Part shown: positions 1-6,777 of the stretch, piece after piece
How the letters are laid out: every line of letters begins with the position of its first letter
How positions within the stretch are numbered: the stretch's first letter is position 1
IMG/VR virus record: IMGVR_UViG_3300017917_003960
Location: 1-39,205 of that record
DNA length: 39,205 nucleotides
Reading direction: 5' to 3' (one strand)
Source: a virus
Notes under the pieces: generated by a model
Databases searched by the model: none
What the model saw: the letters and a program-made list of their open reading frames with translations, nothing else
Told to the model about the DNA's origin: nothing
Position numbers and translations under genes: made by a program

Positions 1-14
1 TCCTCTCGGGGGTA
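1..14 (+). tRNA. tRNA 3' end, isotype unknown (partial)
   Basis: The first bases look like the end of a T-stem followed by an acceptor 3' strand and discriminator A, the same ending (gggta then c) as the tRNA-Arg at 11.2 kb. The anticodon lies outside the window, so the isotype cannot be read. It suggests that the tRNA cluster continues to the left. Confidence 0.5.
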
Positions 15-25
15 CTAAATAAAAT

Positions 26-97
26 GGCCCGGTCGTCTATCGGTCAGGACACGTCCCTTTCACGGATGAAAGCGGGGTTCGATTCCCCGTCGGGCTA
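26..97 (+). tRNA. tRNA-Glu(UUC)
   Basis: This 72-nt cloverleaf has acceptor GGCCCGG paired with TCGGGCT (two G-U pairs), T-stem CGGGG/CCCCG and anticodon loop CTTTCAC, giving UUC. CCA is not encoded; the discriminator A is followed by CAA. It lies 22 nt upstream of the first protein gene. Confidence 0.95.
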
Positions 98-119
98 CAA
101 CACATTACCTTAGATATAC

Positions 120-473
120 ATGGCACATCCGTTACAACACGCAAAGTCTTCGGTAAAAAAGTTCGGAGGAAAACCTGAAGATTATATTCACCTTCATAAT
201 TGGTTAGACGAAACCAAAGCGTGGTTTGGACATTCCTTCCACAGAATGTTCCGTCACCACTCTGAAGGAATATTTGAAATGGAGAAGGTCTTCGGTGCCG
301 AGTTCAAAAACAGTGATGGTAAAACCGTTTATACCCGATACGTTGGTGAACAACATGTCAGGGAGGATTGTAATAACTACATCCCTACAGCCAAAGAGTG
401 GATTGATGGACTTACGGCTGAAAAAAAACCTATGTGGATGATCCGTACTATGGAACTAAACATTGAGGATTAG
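120..473 (+). CDS. DUF6915-like small phage protein
   Basis: A 117-residue protein that resembles the DUF6915 family as I remember it: an N-terminal MAHPxxHAxSSVKKFGG stretch, a central FRHHSEGIFxxExxFG segment and a YVGEQHVREDCN motif (residues about 75-87), ending in a PTAKEWI..W..R segment. The family is common in phages and has no known function. The many His and acidic residues are suggestive but no catalytic role can be assigned. There is no Shine-Dalgarno sequence; the upstream region is A/T-rich. The next gene has its own TATTTATA promoter, so this gene probably belongs to a unit with the upstream tRNA. Confidence 0.75.
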   Translation: MAHPLQHAKSSVKKFGGKPEDYIHLHNWLDETKAWFGHSFHRMFRHHSEGIFEMEKVFGAEFKNSDGKTVYTRYVGEQHVREDCNNYIPTAKEWIDGLTAEKKPMWMIRTMELNIED

Positions 474-481
474 TATTTATA
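474..481 (+). promoter_or_regulatory. Putative late promoter TATTTATA
   Basis: Exact TATTTATA octamer overlapping the end of the preceding gene and only 3 nt before the ATG at 485. It belongs to the strand-oriented series of this octamer found before late-type genes across the window. Confidence 0.6.
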
Positions 482-484
482 GAT

Positions 485-1165
485 ATGACACAAAAAGAAA
501 AAACAGTATTCAAAATGATGGCTTCATACGTCCAAAAGATGGGGTGTGACAAAGCCGAGATGATGGGTGACTATTGGGACGACGAACTTTTCAATGACCG
601 ATCTTTTAATTGCCAAGGTGGTGGAAGTTTTAAATTCCCATTTGATCCAACTGAAATTATTAACGAATGGATTGATAGTTTGAATTTGTATATTAGATCT
701 TATGAGGATGAAGGTATGAATTCAGTGTGGTTGGAAATCAATCCTAAAGATAATAGTATATCGGTAGTTGTCGGTTTTTCTGAAATTGAAATGGGTGAAG
801 AGCAATTAGTTGTTGAATCATTATCTGATAATTTAAATGTTGAAGAACTAAAAAAACAACTTGAGAAGGAATTCGGTGATTTCAAATTTATTGAAGTTCA
901 ATTTAATGGTTATGGTGATTCAGGTAGTTTGGAAGGTATAAAAGTTGACGGTGAAGACTACGGATCAGACCAAATTCCAACTTCATTAGAGAACTTACTT
1001 TATGAAATGTTGAGTCAGTTTGGTGGATGGGAAATTGATTCGGGATCTGAAGGATTTTTTGATATTGATTTGGAAAATGACAAGGTTGTATTACACTTCC
1101 ATTGGAACGAACAAGTTGATAGACCTGAAACACTACACCGAGAAGAAATAGATGGCACTGTATAA
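485..1165 (+). CDS. Acidic protein, C-terminal half DUF6878-like
   Basis: A 226-residue, strongly acidic protein. The C-terminal half (about residues 125-215) has the pattern FIEVQFNGYGDSGS..., a helix, then GGWEIDSGSEGFFDIDL and a closing beta strand LHFHWNEQ, which resembles my memory of the DUF6878 family. Function is unknown. The N-terminal half, with a short Gly-rich turn near residue 45, is unrecognised. The start follows a TATTTATA motif by 3 nt, and the next gene overlaps its end by 14 nt, implying a translationally coupled operon with the two following genes. Confidence 0.6.
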   Translation: MTQKEKTVFKMMASYVQKMGCDKAEMMGDYWDDELFNDRSFNCQGGGSFKFPFDPTEIINEWIDSLNLYIRSYEDEGMNSVWLEINPKDNSISVVVGFSEIEMGEEQLVVESLSDNLNVEELKKQLEKEFGDFKFIEVQFNGYGDSGSLEGIKVDGEDYGSDQIPTSLENLLYEMLSQFGGWEIDSGSEGFFDIDLENDKVVLHFHWNEQVDRPETLHREEIDGTV

Positions 1166-1778
1166 TTCAAACATTCCGAGCTTCAAAGCTCTTGTTAGAA
1201 AATCACATTTTACAAAAAATGTTGAGGATAAGGACATTTTTTTAGACATTTATGTTTTTGCATTACAATCCGTTGATTTCAAGATTCTTACATTCCATGT
1301 GATGACTGATGATGGTATGGTAAGAAGTAGAGTACCACTCTCTGAGATCTATACTAAAATACCTGAAAATGATATTCCATTCCATTTCAAACAGTTATGG
1401 GATTGTTTTTCCACTAATGTGTCGGTTATTAAATACGATTTTTTGAATTCACACAGAGCCCAAATAGTTCTTCGTGATGGTTCCAAAGTATGGGGGACAT
1501 ATATGTTTACAGTGGATTGGTTTGATAATCCATTTAGTGATGAACCATCTGATTATAAGTGTGGACATATATTCAAATCTGATGACGGGTACTTGTTATG
1601 TCAACCAAACAATCGTATATTTTGGAGAGACTCAAATTGGGTGACAAAAAAACTTCCTGAAGATTTGAAACAATTCAAGGTAGATACTGAACTACCTTCA
1701 GTGGAAAATTTGTCAGATAGATGGGTTACAGAAGATACTAACAACTTTTATTACGACATCAAAAATGTTTCCGAATAG
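1152..1778 (+). CDS. Hypothetical phage protein
   Basis: A 208-residue protein that I do not recognise. It is rich in aromatic residues and beta-strand-like segments (for example VDFKILTFHVMTDDG and YMFTVDWFDNPF) with no signal peptide, membrane segment or obvious catalytic motif. It overlaps the preceding gene by 14 nt and the following one by 14 nt, so the three are probably co-transcribed. The ATG at 1152 is preferred because it keeps the short overlap typical of this phage. Confidence 0.75.
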   Translation: MALYNSNIPSFKALVRKSHFTKNVEDKDIFLDIYVFALQSVDFKILTFHVMTDDGMVRSRVPLSEIYTKIPENDIPFHFKQLWDCFSTNVSVIKYDFLNSHRAQIVLRDGSKVWGTYMFTVDWFDNPFSDEPSDYKCGHIFKSDDGYLLCQPNNRIFWRDSNWVTKKLPEDLKQFKVDTELPSVENLSDRWVTEDTNNFYYDIKNVSE

Positions 1779-1989
1779 AAAAGATTTACGAGAGGAAAAC
1801 CCTTGGGTAAGGGTTGATAAACAAACTTGGGAAATACTCCAAGTTGGTACATTTGAGTTTATCAATAAATCAAAAATGGAAGGTCATACTATGACCCTGT
1901 CACTCTACAATCAAATATTGGAGGAGAGATATGATCAAGATACTTTCCAAGTTGCAACAACTATTGAAAATGGAGAGATTTCTAAATAA
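1765..1989 (+). CDS. Small hypothetical protein
   Basis: A 74-residue ORF that starts 14 nt inside the preceding gene. It has two aromatic-rich segments and no recognised domain. Its 3' end overlaps the start of the GH16-like gene in another frame, by 20 nt if that gene starts at 1970. The tight chain of overlaps on both sides supports it being real, but the length leaves some doubt. Confidence 0.55.
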   Translation: MFPNRKDLREENPWVRVDKQTWEILQVGTFEFINKSKMEGHTMTLSLYNQILEERYDQDTFQVATTIENGEISK

Positions 1990-2761
1990 TCTAAGGGGGA
2001 TCCGACTTTGGGGATTACTCAAATTTGGATTCAAAATTAAAGATAAATCACTTGATAACTTTGAATTAGTCAAGGAGTGGGATTTTACCAAAATAGATTT
2101 CCCCACACTATCAAAAGATTTTAGATTTCAACCACCTTGGGGTGAAAAGATAAATAAAACACACAGTTGTCGGTTTGACATGAACAATGTCAAACTTACC
2201 TCTGAAGGAATTGAGTTTTGGAATTCAAGAAACAATGATCCCGATACTCCGTACAATACGGGTGGTATTATCTCAAGAAATGCAACGTCTATTCCTTCTT
2301 TCGGTAGAATTGAAACTGAGGTGATCATCCCAAGGTATGAAGGTCAATTTCCGGCATTTTGGACCACAGACATAGAAGCGGCTATGCCGGAATTTGATAT
2401 TTTTGAATATATGTGGGGTGCAGGTGAAAAAGCTACAATTGCTGGAAACATGCACTATGGTACTTCTTACAAGTCAAAAAAATGGAAATTTGAATTACCT
2501 TCAAAATATTATATCCCTTCAGAATGTTTTGAAAAACCAATTAAGTTTGTTTGTGAGTTTTATCCTAATAAAACAATTTATTATGTCAATAACATAAAAG
2601 TTTGGGAAAGTGTCAGAGGTTACACTCCAAACAACAAACTTGTTTGGTTGAATGGTGGAACACGATATAAGGGTCCTTTGGGAAATGGTCCATGGTTGAG
2701 TATGAAATCTACTTATTTGAAGTTCTACAAACTTAAGGACATTTTGCCAGACAAAGTTTGA
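1970..2761 (+). CDS. GH16-fold (concanavalin-like glucanase) protein
   Basis: About 263 residues. The segment PEFDIFEY (residues 140-147) fits the glycoside hydrolase family 16 signature E-x-D-x-x-E, placing both predicted catalytic glutamates, and it follows GQFPAFWTTD, typical of the preceding strand of the sandwich. The upstream FGRIETEVIIP and the later WLNGGTRY...GPW fit a jelly-roll lectin/glucanase fold. Family members hydrolyse beta-glucans, laminarin, agar or carrageenan, so the protein could cut host or algal polysaccharide; the substrate cannot be read. No signal peptide is visible. ATG 1931 is an alternative start 13 codons upstream; 1970 is chosen because it reduces overlap with the previous gene. 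Confidence 0.7.
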   Translation: MERFLNNLRGIRLWGLLKFGFKIKDKSLDNFELVKEWDFTKIDFPTLSKDFRFQPPWGEKINKTHSCRFDMNNVKLTSEGIEFWNSRNNDPDTPYNTGGIISRNATSIPSFGRIETEVIIPRYEGQFPAFWTTDIEAAMPEFDIFEYMWGAGEKATIAGNMHYGTSYKSKKWKFELPSKYYIPSECFEKPIKFVCEFYPNKTIYYVNNIKVWESVRGYTPNNKLVWLNGGTRYKGPLGNGPWLSMKSTYLKFYKLKDILPDKV

Positions 2762-2790
2762 TTTTACTTTTTTTATAAATTTGTTTGGCA

Positions 2791-2798
2791 TATCTTTG
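2791..2798 (+). promoter_or_regulatory. Host-like -7 element TATCTTTG, 5 nt from ATG
   Basis: TATCTTTG matches the Bacteroidota -7 consensus TAnnTTTG. The ATG of the HAD gene follows after only 5 nt (CCCCT), so transcription would begin at or near the start codon. The -33 box is weak. Confidence 0.65.
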
Positions 2799-2803
2799 CC
2801 CCT

Positions 2804-3397
2804 ATGAAAGTTATATTCTTAGATAACGACGGTGTAATCTGTCTTGCCAACAATTGGGGTACTAGAAACAAGAAACGACAAAAAGCGGGTCTTTCTACCA
2901 AGGTGCCTCTTAAAGAATTACCTCTTGAGGTGAGGTTTGATAATTTTGACAAAAAGGCGGTCAAAATCCTAAATGAGGTATTAGAAGAAAGTGGTGCTGA
3001 ACTTGTTGTAAGTTCAGATTGGAGATTTTACGCCACTTTGGAAGAATTGGGTGATTACTATCAGTCTCAAGGAATCTCAAAAAGACCGATTGATACAACT
3101 GAGAAGTTTTCAGAAGTATTCCCAAGAGAGTGGAGTGCGCTCAGGTTCAGGGCAGAACTTGAACTTGAACGTTATATGGAAATTAATCGTTGGATTGAAG
3201 ATCATCCTGAAGTAACTAATTGGGTTGCTGTGGATGATTTGGATATGAGTGTTGAGTTTCTTGCCCCAAGATTCACTAATCAAGATGATGTTGATAAAAA
3301 ACCTGGATTGACTAATTTTGTTCTAACACCAAAATCTACCGAAGGTATCAAACAAAGTGGTGTCAAAGATAAACTTTTATACTACTTATCATTATGA
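2804..3397 (+). CDS. HAD-like phosphatase of the SAK-repair type
   Basis: A 197-residue protein beginning MKVIFLDNDGV, the HAD motif I with the two aspartates D7 and D9, followed by motif II-like VVSSDWR near residue 70 and a motif IV-like WVAVDDLD near residue 145. This order and the short cap fit the HAD family found in Swiss-army-knife RNA-repair proteins and many phages. Members are phosphohydrolases that may act on nucleotides or nucleic-acid ends; the substrate is unknown. The next gene starts within its stop region (4-nt overlap). Confidence 0.75.
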   Translation: MKVIFLDNDGVICLANNWGTRNKKRQKAGLSTKVPLKELPLEVRFDNFDKKAVKILNEVLEESGAELVVSSDWRFYATLEELGDYYQSQGISKRPIDTTEKFSEVFPREWSALRFRAELELERYMEINRWIEDHPEVTNWVAVDDLDMSVEFLAPRFTNQDDVDKKPGLTNFVLTPKSTEGIKQSGVKDKLLYYLSL

Positions 3398-3999
3398 TAG
3401 TATATGATAATTTCATCAAAGATTTGGATTTGTTAGATAAGATATCTAATGATGATAATTTTTGGAAACCAGGTTACCGTTGGTGGGACGGTTGGTGGGA
3501 GTCCGCAATTGAGGACCTACGTCACCAACTAATCAAAGAGATATGGAGTGAAAATTCACCCCACGAATCAATTACTTGTAAAGGATTTGAGCATTGGATT
3601 GGTGATTATAATGGTGAAGAGGATCCACACATGATCTTTGATCTCCCGTGGAGTCTCAAACCTCATTTTGACAAAGATGAAGAACATTACCAAAAGACTA
3701 AGAAAATTCTTGGTCCTAAGATGGGAACCGTTTTTTATCCATGTCGTGAGATTGAGGATATGGAAGGTGGTGATCTATGGTATTGGGATTATTATAGTTC
3801 CGATTATCTCACACCTGAAGGTATGTTGAGTTATCCCGAAAGGGAACCTGAGGTGATCAAAGCCAAATTCAATAGATTGATTATCTTTGATGCATCCAAA
3901 CTACACGCAGTATCAAAAGTAACAAAAGGTCGTCGTAGAGCAATTGCCATAAATCTGTGGGATCAGAAACCATTAGAGTTTAGGGATGATAAGTACTGA
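3394..3999 (+). CDS. 2OG-Fe(II) oxygenase family protein
   Basis: A 201-residue protein. KPHFDKD (H91, D93) supplies the HxD iron ligands, and FDASKLHAVSKVTKGRRR supplies the distal iron ligand H171 and the 2-oxoglutarate-binding Arg about ten residues later (R181). This is the layout of prolyl-4-hydroxylase-like dioxygenases, which hydroxylate protein or nucleic-acid substrates; the substrate is not visible. It overlaps the HAD gene by 4 nt and the next small gene by 14 nt. A second, distinct enzyme of the same superfamily lies at 21.3 kb. Confidence 0.8.
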   Translation: MIVYDNFIKDLDLLDKISNDDNFWKPGYRWWDGWWESAIEDLRHQLIKEIWSENSPHESITCKGFEHWIGDYNGEEDPHMIFDLPWSLKPHFDKDEEHYQKTKKILGPKMGTVFYPCREIEDMEGGDLWYWDYYSSDYLTPEGMLSYPEREPEVIKAKFNRLIIFDASKLHAVSKVTKGRRRAIAINLWDQKPLEFRDDKY

Positions 4000-4114
4000 T
4001 AGTTTGGTTTGTGGTATATGTGGAAATAAGATCGGTGATCACATATCTACTGAATACATCCTCAATGGTAATCACCTAAGTTGTGAAATTGAAAAAATTA
4101 ATTTGACAGTATAA
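3986..4114 (+). CDS. Small Cys-rich protein (possible zinc ribbon)
   Basis: A 42-codon ORF starting 14 nt inside the preceding gene. Near the N-terminus it has CGICGNK (Cys pair C-x-x-C) and further on HLSC, a possible third and fourth metal ligand, as in one-knuckle zinc-binding microproteins. The overlap style matches its neighbours. The TTGACA box of the next promoter lies inside its last codons. Confidence 0.6.
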   Translation: MISTDSLVCGICGNKIGDHISTEYILNGNHLSCEIEKINLTV

Positions 4115-4132
4115 GATTTTTTCGTATCTTTG
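4103..4132 (+). promoter_or_regulatory. Strong host-like promoter TTGACA-16-TATCTTTG
   Basis: TTGACA at 4103-4108 and TATCTTTG at 4125-4132 give a near-ideal Bacteroidota vegetative promoter. It fires toward a 30-codon ORF and a strong terminator, defining a very short transcription unit. Confidence 0.8.
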
Positions 4133-4151
4133 TAGTAATTATTAGAAAGTC

Positions 4152-4244
4152 ATGAAAACACTCGTTTATAATATTAATCAACCACAACACGGAGTCATTT
4201 GTCAAAAATGGTTTCAGCGTGGTGTATTATGTTCGGGAGTTTGA
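4152..4244 (+). CDS. 30-residue micropeptide or leader ORF
   Basis: ATG-initiated 30-codon ORF (MKTLVYNINQPQHG..., two Cys near the end) alone between a strong host-like promoter and an intrinsic terminator. The transcript would be about 165 nt. It may encode a small early host-takeover peptide, or the transcript may be a small RNA in which the ORF is incidental. No homologue is recognised. Confidence 0.45.
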   Translation: MKTLVYNINQPQHGVICQKWFQRGVLCSGV

Positions 4245-4270
4245 TGTAAACTAATAAGCCTTTATAAAGC

Positions 4271-4310
4271 AAAACCCCGAACTCTGAAGAGGATCGGGGT
4301 TTTTTGTTTT
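4271..4310 (+). terminator. Intrinsic terminator
   Basis: A 10-bp stem AAAACCCCGA/TCGGGGTTTT with a 13-nt loop runs into a T-rich tail (TTTTTTGTTTT). It closes the short unit that starts at 4103. Confidence 0.9.
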
Positions 4311-4338
4311 ATACGTACTTTGACATATTGGTAGCCTT

Positions 4339-4411
4339 GGGGCAGTGGCAGATGAGGTCATTGCGGCGGACTGAAAATCCGTAGGAACAGGTTCGATACC
4401 TGTCTGCCCCA
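4339..4411 (+). tRNA. tRNA-Phe(GAA)
   Basis: Acceptor GGGGCAG/CTGCCCC, T-stem ACAGG/CCTGT and anticodon loop CTGAAAA, giving GAA. The discriminator is A; CCA is not encoded. Confidence 0.93.
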
Positions 4412-4420
4412 CAATCGGTC

Positions 4421-4582
4421 TTACTTCTTAGAGAAGATAGACCAAAGGGTTCCTGCTAATGCGACTGCACCACCAATGAGTTCGTTTAGAAGGGATTCCT
4501 CAACAACACCTTGGATCACCAAGATACCACCTACGAAAGTAAGAACGTGTCTTACAATTCCTTGAATTTGTTCTTTTGTCAT
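4421..4582 (-). CDS. Putative small holin (Pam3-gp28-like)
   Basis: A 53-residue protein with a short charged N-terminus (MTKEQIQGIVRH), a first hydrophobic segment at about residues 13-27 (VLTFVGGILVIQGVV), a loop with acidic residues, a second hydrophobic segment at about 35-50 (ELIGGAVALAGTLWSIF) and a basic SKK tail. This is the pattern of small two-segment phage holins of the Pam3-gp28 type, which permeabilise the inner membrane at lysis. An oriented TATTTATA lies 28 nt upstream on the minus strand, fitting late expression. The M23 peptidase at 16.4 kb could be its partner enzyme. Assignment is by pattern only. Confidence 0.65.
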   Translation of the reverse strand: MTKEQIQGIVRHVLTFVGGILVIQGVVEESLLNELIGGAVALAGTLWSIFSKK

Positions 4583-4610
4583 AACATAAATTTTTATTAG
4601 GTTTATTCAC

Positions 4611-4618
4611 TATAAATA
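4611..4618 (-). promoter_or_regulatory. Putative late promoter (minus strand)
   Basis: TATAAATA on the plus strand reads TATTTATA on the minus strand, 28 nt before the start of the minus-strand holin candidate. This is the same orientation rule as the plus-strand copies. Confidence 0.6.
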
Positions 4619-4640
4619 TCTAACTTTGTCGTCACAAAAC

Positions 4641-4714
4641 AGGCATTTAGCTCAGTTGGTTAGAGCGCCTCTCTGATACGGAGGAAGTCGTAGGTTCGAG
4701 TCCTACATTGCCTA
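4641..4714 (+). tRNA. tRNA-Ile(GAU)
   Basis: Acceptor AGGCATT/ATTGCCT with one T-T mismatch, D-stem GCTC/GAGC, anticodon loop CTGATAC (GAU), T-stem GTAGG/CCTAC, discriminator A. Confidence 0.93.
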
Positions 4715-4718
4715 CAAT

Positions 4719-4791
4719 GATCTCTTAGCTCAGCTGGTAGAGCAATACACTTTTAATGTATGGGTCCCGAGTTCGAATCTCGGAGGGATCA
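4719..4791 (+). tRNA. tRNA-Lys(UUU)
   Basis: Acceptor GATCTCT/AGGGATC, anticodon stem ATACA/TGTAT with loop CTTTTAA (UUU), canonical D and T arms, discriminator A. It starts 5 nt after tRNA-Ile. Confidence 0.95.
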
Positions 4792-4826
4792 CATCCGATG
4801 TGTTTACCGAGCTAGGTCGGTTATTT

Positions 4827-4901
4827 GCACCCTTAGCTCAGTTGGTTCAGAGCATCTCGTTTACACCGAGAGGGTCGGAGGTTCGAATCCTTCAGGGTGT
4901 A
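4827..4901 (+). tRNA. tRNA-Val(UAC)
   Basis: Acceptor GCACCCT/AGGGTGT, anticodon stem TCTCG/CGAGA with loop TTTACAC (UAC), T-arm GGAGG-TTCGAAT-CCTTC. The 35-nt spacer before it can form a small ACCGA/TCGGT hairpin. Confidence 0.94.
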
Positions 4902-4906
4902 CAAAT

Positions 4907-4981
4907 GGTGGATATAGTTCAGTTGGTTAGAACGTCTGATTGTGGTTCAGAAGGTCGTGGGTTCGAACCCCATTATTCACC
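4907..4981 (+). tRNA. tRNA-His(GUG)
   Basis: Anticodon loop TTGTGGT (GUG). The extra 5' G (G-1) facing a C discriminator, the His identity feature, is present before acceptor GTGGATA/TATTCAC. Confidence 0.94.
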
Positions 4982-4987
4982 CAAAAA

Positions 4988-5061
4988 GGTCCTGTACCCA
5001 AGTGGTTTAAGGGGGTGCTCTGCAAAAGCATTATTCATCAGTTCGAATCTGATCGGGACCT
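4988..5061 (+). tRNA. tRNA-Cys(GCA)
   Basis: Acceptor GGTCCTG/CGGGACC, anticodon stem GTGCT/AGCAT with loop CTGCAAA (GCA), T-stem ATCAG/CTGAT and the U discriminator characteristic of tRNA-Cys. Confidence 0.94.
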
Positions 5062-5067
5062 CAACAT

Positions 5068-5138
5068 TACCCCATCGTCTAACGGCAGGACAAGTGGTTT
5101 TGGTCCACTTAATGGTAGTTCGAATCTATCTGGGGTAA
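5068..5138 (+). tRNA. tRNA-Gln(UUG)
   Basis: Acceptor TACCCCA/TGGGGTA, anticodon stem AGTGG/CCACT with loop TTTTGGT (UUG), short D-loop, discriminator A. Confidence 0.93.
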
Positions 5139-5143
5139 CAAAT

Positions 5144-5214
5144 GCGTCCATAGTGTAATGGTAACATCACGGTCTCCAAAACCGTTGTTCTAGGTTCGAG
5201 TCCTAGTGGGCGTG
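5144..5214 (+). tRNA. tRNA-Trp(CCA)
   Basis: Acceptor GCGTCCA/TGGGCGT, anticodon stem ACGGT/ACCGT with loop CTCCAAA (CCA), discriminator G. The anticodon reads UGG only, so it gives no support for UGA being read as Trp. Confidence 0.94.
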
Positions 5215-5221
5215 CTAAGAA

Positions 5222-6379
5222 TTAAAAATTCAGAGCTTGCTTGATTCTGATGACAAAGTTATTAACCACGGTCTGACATTCAGATGAAGTTACTAACTGT
5301 CCACTGTTTTTGGATAATAATGTTTTGATTGCTAAAATGTTTTTGGTTCCAGCACCTGTTGTGTATAAATAACCACCACAACCACCTACGTTAGTGGGTT
5401 GTGCATATGAGTTAATTGTACCGAATGTTGAATCCCAATTACTATGTCCCAACAAAATGTATAAATCACAGTGAGATGGATCACTTGCGTTATATGTCTC
5501 TCGGTAAAATGCGTAAGTTGTGAATCCACTTAAATCAGTTCCGTTGTAAATCGTACCACTTGCTAATGTACCACCACCATCAGCACCTGAATTACCTGCG
5601 GTTTGGAATCCGATTGGGAATCCATCACCATAAATTAGATTATCACGAGCACCTAAAACTGTGAGTGGTAGATAAGTTGGACTTTGAACACCACTTGTAA
5701 ATTGTTGGTATCCCAAACTAATATAACCAAAACTTGTGTCCAAATTCACACTTGTCGCCGAGTTTGTGTAATCCACCGCAAATGGATATGTACCTGGGCT
5801 GTATCCATCTGTTGAACTATAATAATCGGTGTTGGCGATAACCCATGGTGAACTTATGTTTCCATTATCATACATGTCTCCACCACCATCACTAATTTCA
5901 TACCCATTACCATCTAACTGATAGTTATAGAAATTAGGATTTCTGAAATCTGGCATGTAGTTTCTAAGGTATTCAGCAATTAATTGAAGATCATTGTAAG
6001 GATTACTTGGAACAAAGGAAGTCCAAAAACCATTGTTATTCAACCAAGTTTTGGCATCAGTTCCACCTGTAAATGTTTGTGGGTCCCCTTCTTGTTGTGA
6101 AATATAATCGGATAATTCTAAAAAAGATTCTTCAGTTTTGAATTCTGATCTCCAAAAAGTTACGGTACCTATATTTCCTACAGGGGTTGGTTGGTCGCCA
6201 GCCGGCACTGATGTACCAATACAATAACCTAATTCTTCATCTGGGCCCTGCCACCATTGTAATCCTCCATAGTTGTTATCATAAGGATTATCCCCTGTTC
6301 CGACAGCTATAGTACCGTATTGTTGGGTACCTGAAAGAACTGAACCGGGATTGTATGCAAAAGGTCGTGCAGTCGCCAT
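5222..6379 (-). CDS. Putative virion surface/tail protein
   Basis: A 385-residue protein, rich in Gly, Asn, Tyr, Ser and Thr, with little charge, predicted to be all-beta. It begins MATARPFAYNPGSVLSGTQQYG, a kind of N-terminus I associate with structural proteins of Bacteroidota phages. It contains repeated aromatic-Gly turns (GGLQWWQG, SFGYISLGYQQF) and a C-terminal helix-like tail. No signal peptide is present. A minus-strand TATTTATA lies 13 nt upstream, so it is probably late. It may be a tail-fibre or receptor-binding protein, but the evidence is compositional only. It sits inside the tRNA cluster, facing against it. Confidence 0.55.
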   Translation of the reverse strand: MATARPFAYNPGSVLSGTQQYGTIAVGTGDNPYDNNYGGLQWWQGPDEELGYCIGTSVPAGDQPTPVGNIGTVTFWRSEFKTEESFLELSDYISQQEGDPQTFTGGTDAKTWLNNNGFWTSFVPSNPYNDLQLIAEYLRNYMPDFRNPNFYNYQLDGNGYEISDGGGDMYDNGNISSPWVIANTDYYSSTDGYSPGTYPFAVDYTNSATSVNLDTSFGYISLGYQQFTSGVQSPTYLPLTVLGARDNLIYGDGFPIGFQTAGNSGADGGGTLASGTIYNGTDLSGFTTYAFYRETYNASDPSHCDLYILLGHSNWDSTFGTINSYAQPTNVGGCGGYLYTTGAGTKNILAIKTLLSKNSGQLVTSSECQTVVNNFVIRIKQALNF

Positions 6380-6392
6380 AGTTTTTTTTTTC

Positions 6393-6400
6393 TATAAATA
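6393..6400 (-). promoter_or_regulatory. Putative late promoter (minus strand)
   Basis: Minus-strand TATTTATA, 13 nt upstream of the ATG of the 385-residue virion-type protein. Confidence 0.6.
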
Positions 6401-6423
6401 GTTGGAAATATTTATTAGTCCCA

Positions 6424-6455
6424 TTTGGATTGATGATAAAGTCATTGTATCTTTG
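6424..6455 (+). promoter_or_regulatory. Host-like promoter for second tRNA group
   Basis: TTTGG at 6424-6428 and TATCTTTG at 6448-6455, spaced by 19 nt. It fires toward tRNA-Leu(UAG) and the RNAs that follow. Confidence 0.75.
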
Positions 6456-6501
6456 TGGTGTTGAAAGACAAATGATCTTTGAAATGTTGGTGAAAATAGT
6501 T

Positions 6502-6581
6502 GCCGAGGTGGTGGAATGGTAGACACGCTGGTCTTAGGAACCAGTGCCTTGTGTGTGTGGGTTCGAGTCCCACCCTCGGTA
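6502..6581 (+). tRNA. tRNA-Leu(UAG)
   Basis: Class II tRNA: acceptor GCCGAGG/CCTCGGT, anticodon stem CTGGT/ACCAG with loop CTTAGGA (UAG), a variable arm and T-arm GTGGG/CCCAC, discriminator A. Confidence 0.94.
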
Positions 6582-6587
6582 CAATTT

Positions 6588-6685
6588 GATGTAGTAGCTC
6601 AGGAGGAATGCCCATATGACATTCCCATGGTAGAGCAGAGTCCTGAAAAAACTTGTGCCACGTGGTTCGAACCCCGTCTACATCA
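6588..6685 (+). tRNA. Aberrant tRNA-like gene with D-loop hairpin insert
   Basis: Acceptor GATGTAG/CTACATC is perfect and the D-stem GCTC/GAGC is present, but the D-loop holds an extra hairpin (GGAATG/CATTCC around CCCATATGA). The anticodon stem pairs only four of five positions around CTGAAAA (would read GAA, Phe), and the T-stem needs a bulged T (ACG-T-GG with CCCGT). At 98 nt it is about 22 nt too long. It may be a decayed tRNA, an intron-like insertion or a non-decoding tRNA-like RNA. A normal tRNA-Phe exists at 4.3 kb. Confidence 0.55.
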
Positions 6686-6691
6686 CAACCT

Positions 6692-6774
6692 TGGAAGGTG
6701 GGTGAGTGGTTAAAACCGGCAGACTGTAAATCTGCTCCCTTACGGGTACGGCGGTTCGAATCCGTCCCTTCCAA
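6692..6774 (+). tRNA. tRNA-Tyr(GUA)
   Basis: Class II tRNA: acceptor TGGAAGG/CCTTCCA, anticodon stem GCAGA/TCTGC with loop CTGTAAA (GUA), variable arm and T-stem GGCGG/CCGTC. Confidence 0.94.
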
Positions 6775-6777
6775 CAA

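Noticed and set aside
4800-5158. ORFs running through the tRNA genes
   Set aside because: They consist of translated tRNA sequence with no independent start context.
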